A stretch of DNA of 63,217 nucleotides, from assembly GCA_021732215.1 (NCBI GenBank), contig JAKFVL010000022.1:1-63217 (forward strand), read 5' to 3'. The translations under genes and the position numbers were made by a program. Below, piece after piece: positions 26,474 through 36,260 of this stretch; within the stretch, counting starts at the first letter, position 1, and the number at the start of each line of letters is the position of its first letter. The notes beneath the pieces are model-generated. The model was not told the origin of the DNA and did no database searches. It saw nothing but the letters and a program-made list of their open reading frames with translations. This DNA is from Hyphomicrobiales bacterium (lineage in GTDB: Bacteria; Pseudomonadota; Alphaproteobacteria; Rhizobiales; Xanthobacteraceae).

Positions 26474-27586
26474 GTGGATCAATCCAGCGTCACATCCATT
26501 CATCTCACCGACGCGCAGCGGATCGACTGGCTGCGGCTGATCCGTAGCGACAATGTCGGGCCGCGGACATTTCGCTCGCTCGTCAATCATTGCGGCAGCG
26601 CGCGCGAAGCACTGGAGCGTTTGCCTGAGATGGCGCGGCGTGGCGGTGGCGATGCCCGCATCTGCACGCAGGCCGAAGCGGAGCGCGAGATCGCGGCCGG
26701 AGCGCGTATCGGCGTCGAACTTCGCGCACCGGGAGAGCCCGGTTATCCGCCACGGCTGACCACAATCGACGACGCACCTCCCCTGCTCGGCGTGCGCGGC
26801 GAAACGAGCGTATTCGCGCGGCCGATGATCGCGATCGTCGGCTCGCGGAATGCGTCTGGCGCAGGTCACAAGTTTGCCGCAACGCTGTCGCGCGATCTCG
26901 GCGAGGCCGGCTTCGTCGTGGTGTCAGGACTGGCGCGCGGCATCGATCAGGCCGCGCACAAGGTGGCGCTGGCGAGCGGCACGGTCGCGGTGCTGGCCGG
27001 CGGTCATGACAAGATTTATCCGGGCGAGCATCAGGGCCTGCTCGATGACATCCTGCGCACGGGCGGCGCGATCTCGGAAATGCCGATGGGGCATGTCCCG
27101 CGTGCGCGCGATTTTCCCCGCCGCAACCGGCTGATCTCCGGCGTCGCACTCGGCGTCGTGGTGGTGGAAGCCGCGCATCGTTCCGGTTCGCTGATCACCG
27201 CGCGCATTGCCAACGAACAGGGACGCGAAGTGTTCGCCGTGCCGGGTTCGCCGCTCGATCCGCGCGCCGCGGGCACCAACGATCTGATCAAGCAGGGCGC
27301 GACGCTGGTGACGCAAGCCTCCGACGTGATCGATGCGGTCGCGCCGATCATGGACAAGCCCATCGAGCTGCCGGGGCAGGAACCGGACGACGACTTCACC
27401 ATCGGCGAGCCCGACAACAGCGCGCGGTCGCGCATCGTCTCGCTGCTCGGCCCCTCGCCGGTCGGCCTCGACGATCTGGTCCGGATGGCGGATACATCGC
27501 CCGCGGTGGTGCGCGTCGTGCTGTTGGAGCTCGAACTCGCGGGACGGCTGGAGCGCCACGGCGGCGGGCTGGTGTCGCTGGTGTGA
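26474..27586 (+). CDS. dprA: DNA-processing protein DprA
   Basis: A 370-residue protein that loads RecA on incoming single-stranded DNA. The Rossmann-like core has [52 protein letters not shown] and [23 protein letters not shown]. The N-terminal SAM-like helical domain (about 15-70) and a C-terminal winged helix (about 310-370) are also recognisable. Start: GTG with GGGAG 8 bases upstream. Natural competence is not implied, since dprA is widespread. Followed by a family C repeat. Confidence 0.96.
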   Translation: MDQSSVTSIHLTDAQRIDWLRLIRSDNVGPRTFRSLVNHCGSAREALERLPEMARRGGGDARICTQAEAEREIAAGARIGVELRAPGEPGYPPRLTTIDDAPPLLGVRGETSVFARPMIAIVGSRNASGAGHKFAATLSRDLGEAGFVVVSGLARGIDQAAHKVALASGTVAVLAGGHDKIYPGEHQGLLDDILRTGGAISEMPMGHVPRARDFPRRNRLISGVALGVVVVEAAHRSGSLITARIANEQGREVFAVPGSPLDPRAAGTNDLIKQGATLVTQASDVIDAVAPIMDKPIELPGQEPDDDFTIGEPDNSARSRIVSLLGPSPVGLDDLVRMADTSPAVVRVVLLELELAGRLERHGGGLVSLV

Positions 27587-27612
27587 ATGGAAACGCCAAA
27601 ATAGAATTCTGC

Positions 27613-27694
27613 TGTCATGCCCGGCCTTGTGCCGGGCAATCCACGCCTTGACTGGAAGAAAATCGTGGATGGCCGGGACAAGCCCGGCCATGAC
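27613..27694. repeat. Dispersed palindromic element, family C
   Basis: An 82-base element with mirror ends GTCATGCCCGGCC...GGCCGGGACAAGCCCGGCCATGAC and inner ATCCACG/CGTGGAT arms. It sits between the convergent dprA and HD-GYP genes and could fold as a long hairpin on either strand, possibly acting as terminator. Confidence 0.75.
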
Positions 27695-27717
27695 GACACA
27701 AATGCGAGAGAAGCGCT

Positions 27718-28809
27718 TTAACTCCCCATTGCCACAGGCCTGAACGCCTGCACGAGATGCTTGTCGAGCTTGCCGCCCATGCCTTCCATGATCGAGAAGG
27801 CCTCGGTACGGGTGAACGCGCGCTTGTAGGCGCGCTCTTCCACCAGCGCCGCGTAGATATCGACGATGGTCATCATGCGCACGATGTCCGATATCTGTTC
27901 GCCATGCAGACCGTCCGGATAGCCCGAGCCGTCGAGCAGTTCGTGATGATGCAACACCACATCGAGCATCTCACGCGGATAGCCGCCCTGGGCGGCCAGC
28001 GCATCGTAACCAAGCCGCGCATGTTTGCGGATCGTCATCATCTCCACCTCGTCGAGCTGCCCCGGCTTGTCGAGGATCGATAGCGGAATGAACGCCTTGC
28101 CAACATCGTGCAGCAGCCCCGCCCGCGCCAGCCGGCGCTGGTCTTCCTCGCGCATACCGAGATGTTGCGCGAACGCCACGGCGAAACCCGTGACAAAGAG
28201 GCAGTGACGGTAGGTATGATTGTGGTGACGGCCGACCGTGATCAGCCAGTCCTTGATCGACGTGCGCTTGATCGCTTTCAGAATCGGGCCTTCCGCTTCC
28301 ATCACATCCTGCAGCGTCAGCGGATTGCCGAACGGCAACTTGCTGAAGATTTTCACCATCACCTTGTGCGCGGCGGTCACGCCGGTGTTGAGCGCCTCGC
28401 GTTTGGCTTCGCGCTCGTCCTCATGGCTGTCGGGCAATACCGCGCGCAGGCGCTTCTGGATACTGGAGGCATCGAACGGCCGCTGAATCGTGTCGGTCGC
28501 GCCGAGCGCCCATGCCTGCGTGGCGCCATGATGCAGCGAACCCGACAGCACGAACAGCCGCGGCACGTTTTCATAGGCCTTGCCGAGCAGTTTGCGGCGC
28601 ACCTGTTGAACGGCCGCAGTCGACCGCAGATCGATATCGACCACGACGCCGTTGAACTGGTTCTGCGGATGATCAGGTAGTCCGGCGGTCGGCACGATCG
28701 AAACATCGCCGACAACCGACAGAATCTGCGCCAGCTCTTCGCTGCCGTCCTGACGATCTGATGCAAGCAGGACTTTCCTGCGCGACCGGATGTCGTCCGC
28801 CAAACTCAT
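27718..28809 (-). CDS. HD-GYP phosphodiesterase with degenerate receiver domain
   Basis: A 363-residue regulator. Residues about 12-125 resemble a receiver domain, with VVVDIDLRS (Asp58 or Asp60 as possible phosphoacceptor) but weak conservation. Residues about 185-355 are HD-GYP: HHNHTYRHCL, LLHDVGKAFIP (HD 234-235), and HHHELLDGSGYPDGL (GYP 296-298). The metal-binding and GYP residues are intact, so cyclic-di-GMP hydrolysis is likely. PleD and PilZ proteins elsewhere in the window belong to the same signalling theme but are not linked in an operon. Confidence 0.9.
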   Translation of the reverse strand: MSLADDIRSRRKVLLASDRQDGSEELAQILSVVGDVSIVPTAGLPDHPQNQFNGVVVDIDLRSTAAVQQVRRKLLGKAYENVPRLFVLSGSLHHGATQAWALGATDTIQRPFDASSIQKRLRAVLPDSHEDEREAKREALNTGVTAAHKVMVKIFSKLPFGNPLTLQDVMEAEGPILKAIKRTSIKDWLITVGRHHNHTYRHCLFVTGFAVAFAQHLGMREEDQRRLARAGLLHDVGKAFIPLSILDKPGQLDEVEMMTIRKHARLGYDALAAQGGYPREMLDVVLHHHELLDGSGYPDGLHGEQISDIVRMMTIVDIYAALVEERAYKRAFTRTEAFSIMEGMGGKLDKHLVQAFRPVAMGS

Positions 28810-28936
28810 TATTCCGTTTCCCTTACGCTCCAGATCGGGAAACGATCAAGCCACAGAAAAACAACCGTAACGTTAAACACCCGACATAGTTGTTTTGCGC
28901 AATCAATCCGGTGAGTTCCGTCCCGGAAACCTGTGG

Positions 28937-29086
28937 CTACATTTTTCGCCCTTGATTGAGCCGGACCATCTCTTCCGCCTCGAGCAGCGCCATCTCGAGC
29001 AGAAAACCAAGCGTATCAAGGCGATGACGGCGCGAGAGCTGCGCCAGTTCGATGACGGAAGCTGCAACGAATTGCGCTGCCTCCAA
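28937..29086 (-). CDS. Small helical protein, start uncertain
   Basis: About 49 residues from a TTG start, reading LEAAQFVAASVIELAQLSRR and ending LEAEEMVRLNQGRKM. The amphipathic pattern with LDTLGFLLEMALLEAEE resembles small conserved hypothetical proteins of Bradyrhizobiaceae. AGGAG lies 11 bases before this TTG. A farther TTG at 29149 would give 70 residues. Divergence from topA and position upstream of the HD-GYP gene give no functional hint. Confidence 0.45.
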   Translation of the reverse strand: MEAAQFVAASVIELAQLSRRHRLDTLGFLLEMALLEAEEMVRLNQGRKM

Positions 29087-29395
29087 CGGTCCGCCATCTC
29101 CTGATACCGGCGGGCCATCGGTGCACGGACGGACCGCACGAGGGCTCAAGGGTTACACTCCACCATCTATGAATCCAGAATCATGCCCGAAGGTGCATTT
29201 TCAGCACATCCTCCAAGAATACAATCTGGGGTTTAGTATCATACAACCTTTAATTGATAAAATGATCGTGCGCATAGGCCCCTGCGGTCATCGTCATTTG
29301 ACACCGGGGGCCTCTTTACCCATGTTCCGGCGCAACGGGCTGCAGACAATCAACAGAGTCGCACCCCTCTATTTCCCTTAAGCGTTTGGAAAGAC
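29087..29395. other. Upstream region of topA
   Basis: About 300 bases without a supported gene, with an AT-rich stretch near 29220-29275 that may hold the topA promoter. I could not assign hexamers securely, and no hairpin or repeat stands out. Confidence 0.4.
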
Positions 29396-32131
29396 ATGAA
29401 TATCGTCATTGTCGAGTCGCCTGCGAAGGCCAAGACGATCAATAAGTATTTGGGTGCGTCGTATGAGGTTCTGGCCTCGTTCGGGCATATCCGCGACTTG
29501 CCCGCGAAGAATGGATCGGTTGATCCGGACTCTAATTTCAAGATGATCTGGGAGAACGATCCCAAGGCGGCAGGCCGCCTCAACGATATCGCGCGCGCCG
29601 TGAAAGGCGCCGACAAGCTGATCCTCGCGACCGACCCTGATCGCGAAGGCGAAGCCATTTCGTGGCATGTGCTTGAAGTGCTGAAGGAGAAGCGCGCGCT
29701 GAAAGATCAAAAGATCGAGCGCGTCGTCTTCAATGCCATCACCAAGCAGGCCGTCACCGAGGCGATGAAGCATCCGCGCCAGATCGATGGCGCGCTGGTC
29801 GACGCCTATATGGCGCGCCGCGCACTCGATTACCTGGTCGGATTCACACTCTCTCCCGTGCTGTGGCGCAAGCTGCCCGGCGCGCGATCCGCCGGCCGCG
29901 TGCAATCGGTGTCGCTGCGCCTCGTCTGCGACCGCGAGCTCGAAATCGAAAAATTCGTTGCCCGCGAATACTGGTCGCTGGTCGCGACGCTGGCGACGCC
30001 GAAGGGAGACACCTTCGAGGCGCGCCTCGTCGGCGCCGACGGCAAGAAGTTGCAGCGGCTCGACATCGGCACCGGCGCGGAAGCCGAAGATTTCAAAAAG
30101 GCGCTGGAAGCCGCGAACTATCAGGTCACCTCGGTCGAAGCGAAGCCCGCGCGCCGCAATCCGTATGCGCCGTTCACCACATCGACGCTGCAGCAGGAGG
30201 CCAGCCGCAAGCTCGGTCTCGCGCCCGCGATCACCATGCGCATCGCGCAGCGGCTCTACGAGGGCATCGACATCGGCGGCGAGACCACGGGACTCATTAC
30301 TTATATGCGAACCGACGGCGTGCAAATTGCGCCGGAAGCGATTTCGCAGGCCCGCACCGTGATCGGTCAGGATTACGGCAAAGCCTACGTACCCGATGCA
30401 CCTCGGGACTATCAGACCAAGGCCAAGAACGCGCAGGAAGCCCACGAAGCGATCCGCCCGACCGATCTGTCGCGCCGCCCGTCCAGCCTGCGCAGCCGCC
30501 TCGATAACGATCAGTTCAAGCTCTATGAGCTGATCTGGATGCGCACGCTGGCGAGCCAGATGGAATCCGCCGAGATGGAGCGCACCACGGTGGACATCAC
30601 CGCGAAGGCAGGCGCGCGCGCGCTCGAGATGCGCGCCACCGGCCAGGTCATCAAGTTCGACGGCTTCCTCGCGGTCTATCAGGAAGGCCGCGACGACGAT
30701 CCGGACGACGACGACAGCCGCCGACTGCCCGCCATGAACGAGGGCGATGCGCTCAAGCGCAACAGCCTTGCCGTGACCCAGCACTTCACCGAGCCGCCGC
30801 CGCGCTTCTCCGAAGCATCGCTGGTCAAGCGCATGGAAGAACTCGGCATCGGCCGCCCTTCCACCTATGCATCGATCATTCAGGTGCTGAAGGATCGCGG
30901 CTATGTGAAGCTCGACAAGAAACGCCTGCACGGCGAGGACAAGGGCCGCGTCGTGGTGGCGTTCCTGGAAAACTTCTTCGCCCGCTATGTCGAGTATGAT
31001 TTCACCGCCGGTCTCGAAGAACAGCTCGACCGCATCTCGAACAACGAGATCGAGTGGCGTCAGGTGCTGAAGGAATTCTGGACCGGATTTATTGGCGCGG
31101 TCGACGACATCAAGGAACTGCGTGTCTCGCAGGTGCTCGATGCGCTCGACGACATGCTCGGGCCACACATCTATGCACCGCGCGAGGACGGCGGCGATCC
31201 GCGCCAGTGCCCGACCTGCGGCGCGGGCAAACTCAATCTGAAAGCCGGCAAGTTCGGCGCGTTCGTCGGCTGCACCAACTATCCGGAGTGCCGCTACACC
31301 CGTCCGCTCACTGCAGGCGGCGATGCCGATGGCGATCGTATTCTCGGCAAGGACCCGGTCTCGGGTCTTGAGATCGCGGTCAAGTCGGGGCGCTTCGGAC
31401 CGTACATCCAGCTCGGCGAGCCGAAAGACTATGAGGAAGGCGAGAAGCCGAAGCGCGCGGGAATCCCGAAAGGTAGTTCGCCTTCCGATGTCGAACTCGA
31501 GATCGCGCTGAAACTGCTGTCGCTGCCGCGCGAAGTCGGTCTGCATCCGGAAACCGGCGAACCGATCAAGGCTGGCATCGGCCGCTTCGGACCGTATGTG
31601 CAGCATCAGAAGACCTATGCCAGTCTCGAAGCCGGAGACGAGGTCTTCACCGTCGGTCTGAATCGTGCGGTCACGCTGATCGCCGAGAAGATCGCAAAGG
31701 GTCCGAGCAAACGCTTCGGCGCCGACCCCGGCAAACCGGTCGGCGATCATCCGACGCACGGCGCAATCGTCGCGAAGAAAGGCCGCTACGGCGCTTATGT
31801 CAGCGCCAACGGCATCAACGCCACGATCCAGGGCGACAAAACGCCGGACACGATCACGCTTGCGGAAGCGATTGCGCTGATCGACGAGCGCGCCGCCAAG
31901 GGCGGCGGCAAGCCGAAGCGCAGCGCGAAAGCAAAGCCCGCAAAGAAGGCGAAAGCGGCGGACGGAGCACCGAAGCCTGCGAAAAAGCCCGCGCCGAAGA
32001 AGGCAGTTGCCAAGTCTGATGACGCCGCTGCTCCGGCAAAAGCGACCGCCAAGGCACGCACGCCCGTGACCGGCAAGACGGCGAAAACCGCGAAGGCTCC
32101 CGCCAAGAAGAGCGCCGGAAAGGCAAGCTGA
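29396..32131 (+). CDS. topA: DNA topoisomerase I with lysine/alanine-rich tail
   Basis: A 911-residue type IA topoisomerase relaxing negative supercoils. N-terminal Toprim: IVIVESPAKAKTINKYLG and LATDPDREGEAISWHV. The catalytic tyrosine is Tyr303 in ITYMRTDGVQI. A four-cysteine zinc ribbon follows (CPTCGAGKLN...FVGCTNYPEC), then more C-terminal topoisomerase repeats. The last 70 residues or so are almost only Lys, Ala and Pro, an unstructured basic tail expected to raise DNA affinity. GGAAAG precedes the ATG. rnr follows 26 bases later. Confidence 0.97.
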   Translation: MNIVIVESPAKAKTINKYLGASYEVLASFGHIRDLPAKNGSVDPDSNFKMIWENDPKAAGRLNDIARAVKGADKLILATDPDREGEAISWHVLEVLKEKRALKDQKIERVVFNAITKQAVTEAMKHPRQIDGALVDAYMARRALDYLVGFTLSPVLWRKLPGARSAGRVQSVSLRLVCDRELEIEKFVAREYWSLVATLATPKGDTFEARLVGADGKKLQRLDIGTGAEAEDFKKALEAANYQVTSVEAKPARRNPYAPFTTSTLQQEASRKLGLAPAITMRIAQRLYEGIDIGGETTGLITYMRTDGVQIAPEAISQARTVIGQDYGKAYVPDAPRDYQTKAKNAQEAHEAIRPTDLSRRPSSLRSRLDNDQFKLYELIWMRTLASQMESAEMERTTVDITAKAGARALEMRATGQVIKFDGFLAVYQEGRDDDPDDDDSRRLPAMNEGDALKRNSLAVTQHFTEPPPRFSEASLVKRMEELGIGRPSTYASIIQVLKDRGYVKLDKKRLHGEDKGRVVVAFLENFFARYVEYDFTAGLEEQLDRISNNEIEWRQVLKEFWTGFIGAVDDIKELRVSQVLDALDDMLGPHIYAPREDGGDPRQCPTCGAGKLNLKAGKFGAFVGCTNYPECRYTRPLTAGGDADGDRILGKDPVSGLEIAVKSGRFGPYIQLGEPKDYEEGEKPKRAGIPKGSSPSDVELEIALKLLSLPREVGLHPETGEPIKAGIGRFGPYVQHQKTYASLEAGDEVFTVGLNRAVTLIAEKIAKGPSKRFGADPGKPVGDHPTHGAIVAKKGRYGAYVSANGINATIQGDKTPDTITLAEAIALIDERAAKGGGKPKRSAKAKPAKKAKAADGAPKPAKKPAPKKAVAKSDDAAAPAKATAKARTPVTGKTAKTAKAPAKKSAGKAS

Positions 32132-32157
32132 AGTTTGTGAGCAGGAAACGCGACGCG

Positions 32158-34470
32158 ATGACAGCCTTCCCCTCCCGGGATGACATCATCGCGTTCGTCC
32201 GCTCCCAAGACGGCAATGCGGGCACCAGGGAAATTGCGCGCGAATTCGGACTGAAGAACGCCGACCGCACCGAGTTGCGTCAAATCCTGCGCGAGCTTGC
32301 CGACGCGGGCGTGATCGAGAAACAAGGCCGCAAGGTCAACGAGCGCGCGACATTGCCGCCGACGCTGATCGCCGACATCACCGGCCGCAACGAGGATGGC
32401 GAACTGATCGCCTCGCCAACCGAATGGGATGAAGAGACCAGCGGCCCCACGCCGGTCATTCTCATCCATGTGCCGCGCCGCCCGAAACCCGGCACCGCGT
32501 CCGGCATCGGCGAGCGCGTGCTCATCCGTGTGGAGCGCGAACGCGACGGCGACAGCATCATTTACACCGGTCGCGTCATCAAGATTCTCGACAAGGCCCG
32601 CGCGCGCGTGCTCGGCATCTTCCGCACGACAAAAGACGGCGGCGGACGCATCGTCCCGATCGACAAAAAACAGGCCGGACGCGAACTCTCGATCGCGCCT
32701 GCCGACAACGGCGGCGCGCAGGACGGCGATCTCGTCAGCGTCGATCTGGTGCGCGGACGCGGCTACGGACTGCCGTCAGGCAAGGTGAAAGAGCGCCTCG
32801 GCTCACTTTCTTCGGAGAAAGCAATCAGCCTGATCGCGATTCACGCCCATGAGATTCCGAACGTCTTCCCGAAGGAGGCGCTGCGCGAATCCGAAGCGGC
32901 GCAACCGGCTACTCTCAAGGGCCGCGAGGATTGGCGCGATATTCCGCTCATCACCATCGATCCGCCGGATGCCAAGGACCACGACGACGCGGTTCATGCG
33001 GAAGCGGACAGCGATCCCGCCAACAAAGGCGGCTTCATCCTGCACGTCGCCATCGCTGACGTCGCATTCTATGTGCGGCCGCATTCGGCGCTCGACCGCG
33101 AGGCGCTGAAGCGCGGCAACTCGGTGTATTTTCCTGATCGCGTCGTGCCGATGCTGCCCGAGCGCATCTCCAACGATCTGTGTTCGCTGGTGCCGGGCGA
33201 GCCGCGCGGCGCGCTCGCGGTGCGTATGGTGATCGCTCCCGATGGGCGCAAGAAATCGCACTCGTTCCATCGCGTGCTGTTTCGCTCGGCGGCAAAGCTC
33301 GCTTACGCGCAGGCACAGGCTGCGATCGATGGTCATCCCGACGACACCACCGGTCCCCTGCTGGAGCCGGTTCTCAAACCGCTCTATGCCGCCTATGCCT
33401 GCGTGAAGAAGGCGCGCGATGCCCGCGATCCGCTCGATCTCGATCTGCCCGAGCGCAAGATCCTGTTGAAGCCCGACGGCCACGTCGATCGCGTCGTCGT
33501 TCCGCAACGCCTCGACGCCCACAAACTGATCGAGGAATTCATGATCCTCGCCAACGTTGCGGCCGCCGAGGCGCTCGAGAAATTCGCGCTGCCGCTGATC
33601 TACCGCGTCCACGACGAACCGACGGTGGAGAAGGTTCACGCGCTTCAGGAATTCCTCAAGACGCTCGATCTTCCCTTCGTCAAATCGGGGGCGCTACGCC
33701 CCGAACAGTTCAACCGCATCCTCGCGCGGGTCAAAGGCGAGGATTCCGAGCCGCTGGTCAACGAAGTCGTGCTGCGCTCGCAGGCGCAGGCGGAGTATTC
33801 GTCCGAGAACTACGGTCACTTCGGCCTCAACTTGCGCCGCTATGCGCACTTCACCTCGCCGATCCGCCGCTATGCTGATTTGGTCGTACATCGCGCGCTG
33901 ATCCGCGGCCTCAGGCTCGATGACGGCGCCCTGCCCGATCAGGAGACGCCGGAGACGCTCGGCGAAGTCGCAGCCCAGATTTCGCTGACCGAGCGCCGCG
34001 CCATGAAGGCCGAGCGCGAGACGGTCGATCGCCTGATCGCCCACCATCTGGCCGATCGCATTGGTGCGACGTTTCAGGGCCGCATCTCGGGCGTCACCCG
34101 CGCCGGTCTCTTCATCAAGCTGTCCGACACCGGAGCCGATGGTCTGATCCCGATCCGCACCCTCGGCACCGAGTATTTCAATTACGACGAAACCCGGCAT
34201 GCGCTGATCGGCTCGCGCTCCGGCGCGATGCATCGGCTTGGAGACGTGGTCGACGTAAAGCTGGTCGAAGCTGCGCCCGTCGCGGGTGCGCTGCGATTCG
34301 AATTGCTGTCGGACGGCCAAACCGCACCGCGCGGAAAACGCCGCGATGGCGGCAAACCCATTCGCAACGAGCCGGCACGCAAGCATGGCCCCGGCCGCGC
34401 CAAGTCCAGGGGGCCGCGCAAGTTCAAGGCCAACAAGCGCAAGGACAAGAAGCCCAGCAAACGGCGCTAG
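32158..34470 (+). CDS. rnr: Ribonuclease R
   Basis: A 770-residue 3'-5' exoribonuclease for structured RNA. An N-terminal winged-helix segment (EIAREFGLKNADRTELRQIL) precedes cold-shock-like domains. The RNB catalytic site reads ITIDPPDAKDHDDAVHAE, with further signatures NSVYFPDRVVPMLPE, YRVHDEPTVEK and HFTSPIRRYADL. A C-terminal S1 domain (GRISGVTRAGLFIKLSDTG) and a very basic tail complete it. ATG at 32158 chosen over an upstream GTG because AGGAAA precedes it. Same strand as topA, probably one transcript. Confidence 0.96.
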   Translation: MTAFPSRDDIIAFVRSQDGNAGTREIAREFGLKNADRTELRQILRELADAGVIEKQGRKVNERATLPPTLIADITGRNEDGELIASPTEWDEETSGPTPVILIHVPRRPKPGTASGIGERVLIRVERERDGDSIIYTGRVIKILDKARARVLGIFRTTKDGGGRIVPIDKKQAGRELSIAPADNGGAQDGDLVSVDLVRGRGYGLPSGKVKERLGSLSSEKAISLIAIHAHEIPNVFPKEALRESEAAQPATLKGREDWRDIPLITIDPPDAKDHDDAVHAEADSDPANKGGFILHVAIADVAFYVRPHSALDREALKRGNSVYFPDRVVPMLPERISNDLCSLVPGEPRGALAVRMVIAPDGRKKSHSFHRVLFRSAAKLAYAQAQAAIDGHPDDTTGPLLEPVLKPLYAAYACVKKARDARDPLDLDLPERKILLKPDGHVDRVVVPQRLDAHKLIEEFMILANVAAAEALEKFALPLIYRVHDEPTVEKVHALQEFLKTLDLPFVKSGALRPEQFNRILARVKGEDSEPLVNEVVLRSQAQAEYSSENYGHFGLNLRRYAHFTSPIRRYADLVVHRALIRGLRLDDGALPDQETPETLGEVAAQISLTERRAMKAERETVDRLIAHHLADRIGATFQGRISGVTRAGLFIKLSDTGADGLIPIRTLGTEYFNYDETRHALIGSRSGAMHRLGDVVDVKLVEAAPVAGALRFELLSDGQTAPRGKRRDGGKPIRNEPARKHGPGRAKSRGPRKFKANKRKDKKPSKRR

Positions 34471-34483
34471 GTGACCGAGCATC

Positions 34484-34565
34484 TGTCATTGCGAGCGAAG
34501 CGAAGCAATCCACAGCCACAAAGAAAGACTGGATTGCTTCGTCGCAAATGCTCCTCGCAATGACA
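34484..34565. repeat. Dispersed palindromic element, family A copy 2
   Basis: An 82-base element with perfect 12-base mirror ends TGTCATTGCGAG / CTCGCAATGACA and inner GCGAAGCAATCCA / TGGATTGCTTCG arms. It follows rnr and, with copy 3 at 35444, brackets the NUDIX gene. Confidence 0.85.
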
Positions 34566-34671
34566 AAATAGCGTTTCGGCAGATCAGCCATCCGCAGACG
34601 TGATGGCATTTCAAAATTTGACCGCTAAGGTCATCTTATCAAAGACACAACAAAAGCAATTCGGTGCCGGA

Positions 34672-35427
34672 ATGGACGCGACCGTGAACGACAAGCCCAA
34701 ACCAAAAGACAAGGACTTCGAGGAAGACCATCATCCGTATCGGCGGCCCAAGGATGCAGCCACGCTGATCCTGGTCGATCGCTCAGGCGCGGTGCCGAAG
34801 GTGCTGGTCGGCAAGCGCCACGACAAGGTGGTGTTCATGCCCGGAAAATTCGTGTTTCCCGGCGGGCGTGTCGACAAGGCCGATGGCCGCGTACCGGTCG
34901 CAGCTCCCATTCCGAAAGACCTCGAACGCAATCTCGCCAAGGGCAGCCCCCGAACCGAGCCGTCGCGCGCCCGCGCGCTGGCTGTCGCCGCGATCCGCGA
35001 GGCGTGCGAGGAAACCGGCCTTTGTCTCGGCCGCAAGGTCGCCGGCGCGATGCCAAAACTCGCGGGCGTCTGGAAGCCTTTCGGTGACGCCGGCATCGTC
35101 CCCGATCCCTCCGGCCTGTTCCTGATCGCGCGCGCCATCACACCTCCGGGCCGTGTGCGCCGGTTCGACACCCGCTTTTTCACCGCCGACGCATCGAGCA
35201 TCACGCACAAGGTGCCGGGCGTCATTCACGCCGATGCGGAGCTGGTCGAACTGGTGTGGGTCGAGATTGGATCGAAGCCGCTCGAAGACGCCCATGTGAT
35301 GACCAAGAATGTGCTGCGCGAACTGGAGAAGCGTCTCGCCACCGGGCCGCTGCGTCATGACGCGCCGTTCCCGTTCTTCCATGCGGTCGGCGGCAAGGGC
35401 ATGCAGAAGGATATTCTGACGAACTGA
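34672..35427 (+). CDS. NUDIX hydrolase (NUDT19/CoA-pyrophosphatase-like)
   Basis: A 251-residue NUDIX-fold hydrolase. After a polar N-terminus come AATLILVDRSGAVPKVLVGKRH and GKFVFPGGRVDKADG. The catalytic helix AIREACEETGL is separated from the first glycine segment by a long insertion, as in NUDT19-like enzymes. Substrates of that branch are CoA or acyl-CoA derivatives, but this is not proven here. Start at the MDATVNDK ATG; an in-frame ATG at 34603 would add 23 residues that look non-coding. It is flanked on both sides by family A repeats. Confidence 0.85.
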   Translation: MDATVNDKPKPKDKDFEEDHHPYRRPKDAATLILVDRSGAVPKVLVGKRHDKVVFMPGKFVFPGGRVDKADGRVPVAAPIPKDLERNLAKGSPRTEPSRARALAVAAIREACEETGLCLGRKVAGAMPKLAGVWKPFGDAGIVPDPSGLFLIARAITPPGRVRRFDTRFFTADASSITHKVPGVIHADAELVELVWVEIGSKPLEDAHVMTKNVLRELEKRLATGPLRHDAPFPFFHAVGGKGMQKDILTN

Positions 35428-35443
35428 AAATTGGGAAGTGTTT

Positions 35444-35529
35444 CGTCATTGCGAGCGGAGCGAAGCAGTACAGTCTTCACGTACACGCTGGATTGCGTCG
35501 TCGCGCAATCGCACTCCTCGCAAATGACG
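35444..35529. repeat. Dispersed palindromic element, family A copy 3 (diverged)
   Basis: Shares the CGTCATTGCGAGCG start, inner GCGAAGCA...TGGATTGCGTCGTCGC arms and CTCGCAAATGACG end with copies 1 and 2, with several substitutions. Lies between the NUDIX and DUF2867 genes. Confidence 0.8.
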
Positions 35530-35581
35530 AGGCAGATCCGGAATCGAACTCAATCGATCTTGCTCGCGCAGTGGATAATCC

Positions 35582-36055
35582 ATGATCGTGCAATCCGTTT
35601 CCCCCGATCCCGGATGCAACGCGCTGCTGCACGGCACGACGTTCGCCGATGCCTATCGCGTTCAAACATCCGAATCCGGTCTCGACGCGATCACCGCGGC
35701 GAAGCGCATCATGGCGCGCCGCTCGCGCTGGATCGACGCACTCCTCGTCTTTCGCAACATTCTCGTCGCGCCGTTCGGATTGAAAGACGGCCGTCAGCCG
35801 TTGCCCGAAGGGATCGTGCGGCTGGGCCTGTTTCCGGTGGTCAGCCAGGAGCCTGATCGCGTGGTCCTGGGATTCGACGACAGGCACCTGGATTTCCGAC
35901 TGGTGGTCGATGCGCCGGGCAACGGCGATGTCACCGGCACCACGCTGATCCGGACCCATAACTGGCTCGGCCGGACCTATCTCGCGATCGTGCTGCCGTT
36001 TCACCGCATCATCGTGCCTGCGATGCTGCGCAGGGCGCGATTGGGTGGCGGGTAA
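35582..36055 (+). CDS. DUF2867 family protein
   Basis: A 157-residue soluble protein fitting DUF2867: LHGTTFADAYRVQ, the helix SRWIDALLVFRNILVAPFGLK, LFPVVSQEPDRVVLGFDDRHLDFRL, and the end TYLAIVLPFHRIIVPAMLRR. Reported relatives are uncharacterised. It is sometimes fused to NAD(P)-binding domains, so a lipid- or ligand-binding role is possible. Between a repeat and rpmG; no operon partner. Confidence 0.85.
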   Translation: MIVQSVSPDPGCNALLHGTTFADAYRVQTSESGLDAITAAKRIMARRSRWIDALLVFRNILVAPFGLKDGRQPLPEGIVRLGLFPVVSQEPDRVVLGFDDRHLDFRLVVDAPGNGDVTGTTLIRTHNWLGRTYLAIVLPFHRIIVPAMLRRARLGGG

Positions 36056-36151
36056 AGCGCGAAAAGACGCCCGTTCGCCCAGAACTGGCAAAATCTGCGG
36101 TTTTTGGCGCGGAACATCCTTGCGATCCGGCCCAAAACAGCGCCCGAATCC

Positions 36152-36179
36152 TTGACTTTGAGGCGTTTCTGGCTAGTTT
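36152..36179 (+). promoter_or_regulatory. Candidate promoter of rpmG
   Basis: TTGACT at 36152-36157 and TAGTTT at 36174-36179 are separated by 16 bases, about 80 bases before the rpmG ATG. The -35 box is good and the -10 box is weak. Confidence 0.35.
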
Positions 36180-36260
36180 CCCGGCCAAACGCGGGACCGG
36201 ATCTCTGGATCGGCCCAGCCGTATCCCGACATCCAGAATTGAGACCCGGAGAATTCAGCC

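Noticed and set aside
29378-31759. A 793-codon minus-strand open frame antisense to topA
   Set aside because: It mirrors topA in GC-rich DNA, has no family similarity, and topA is certain on the other strand.
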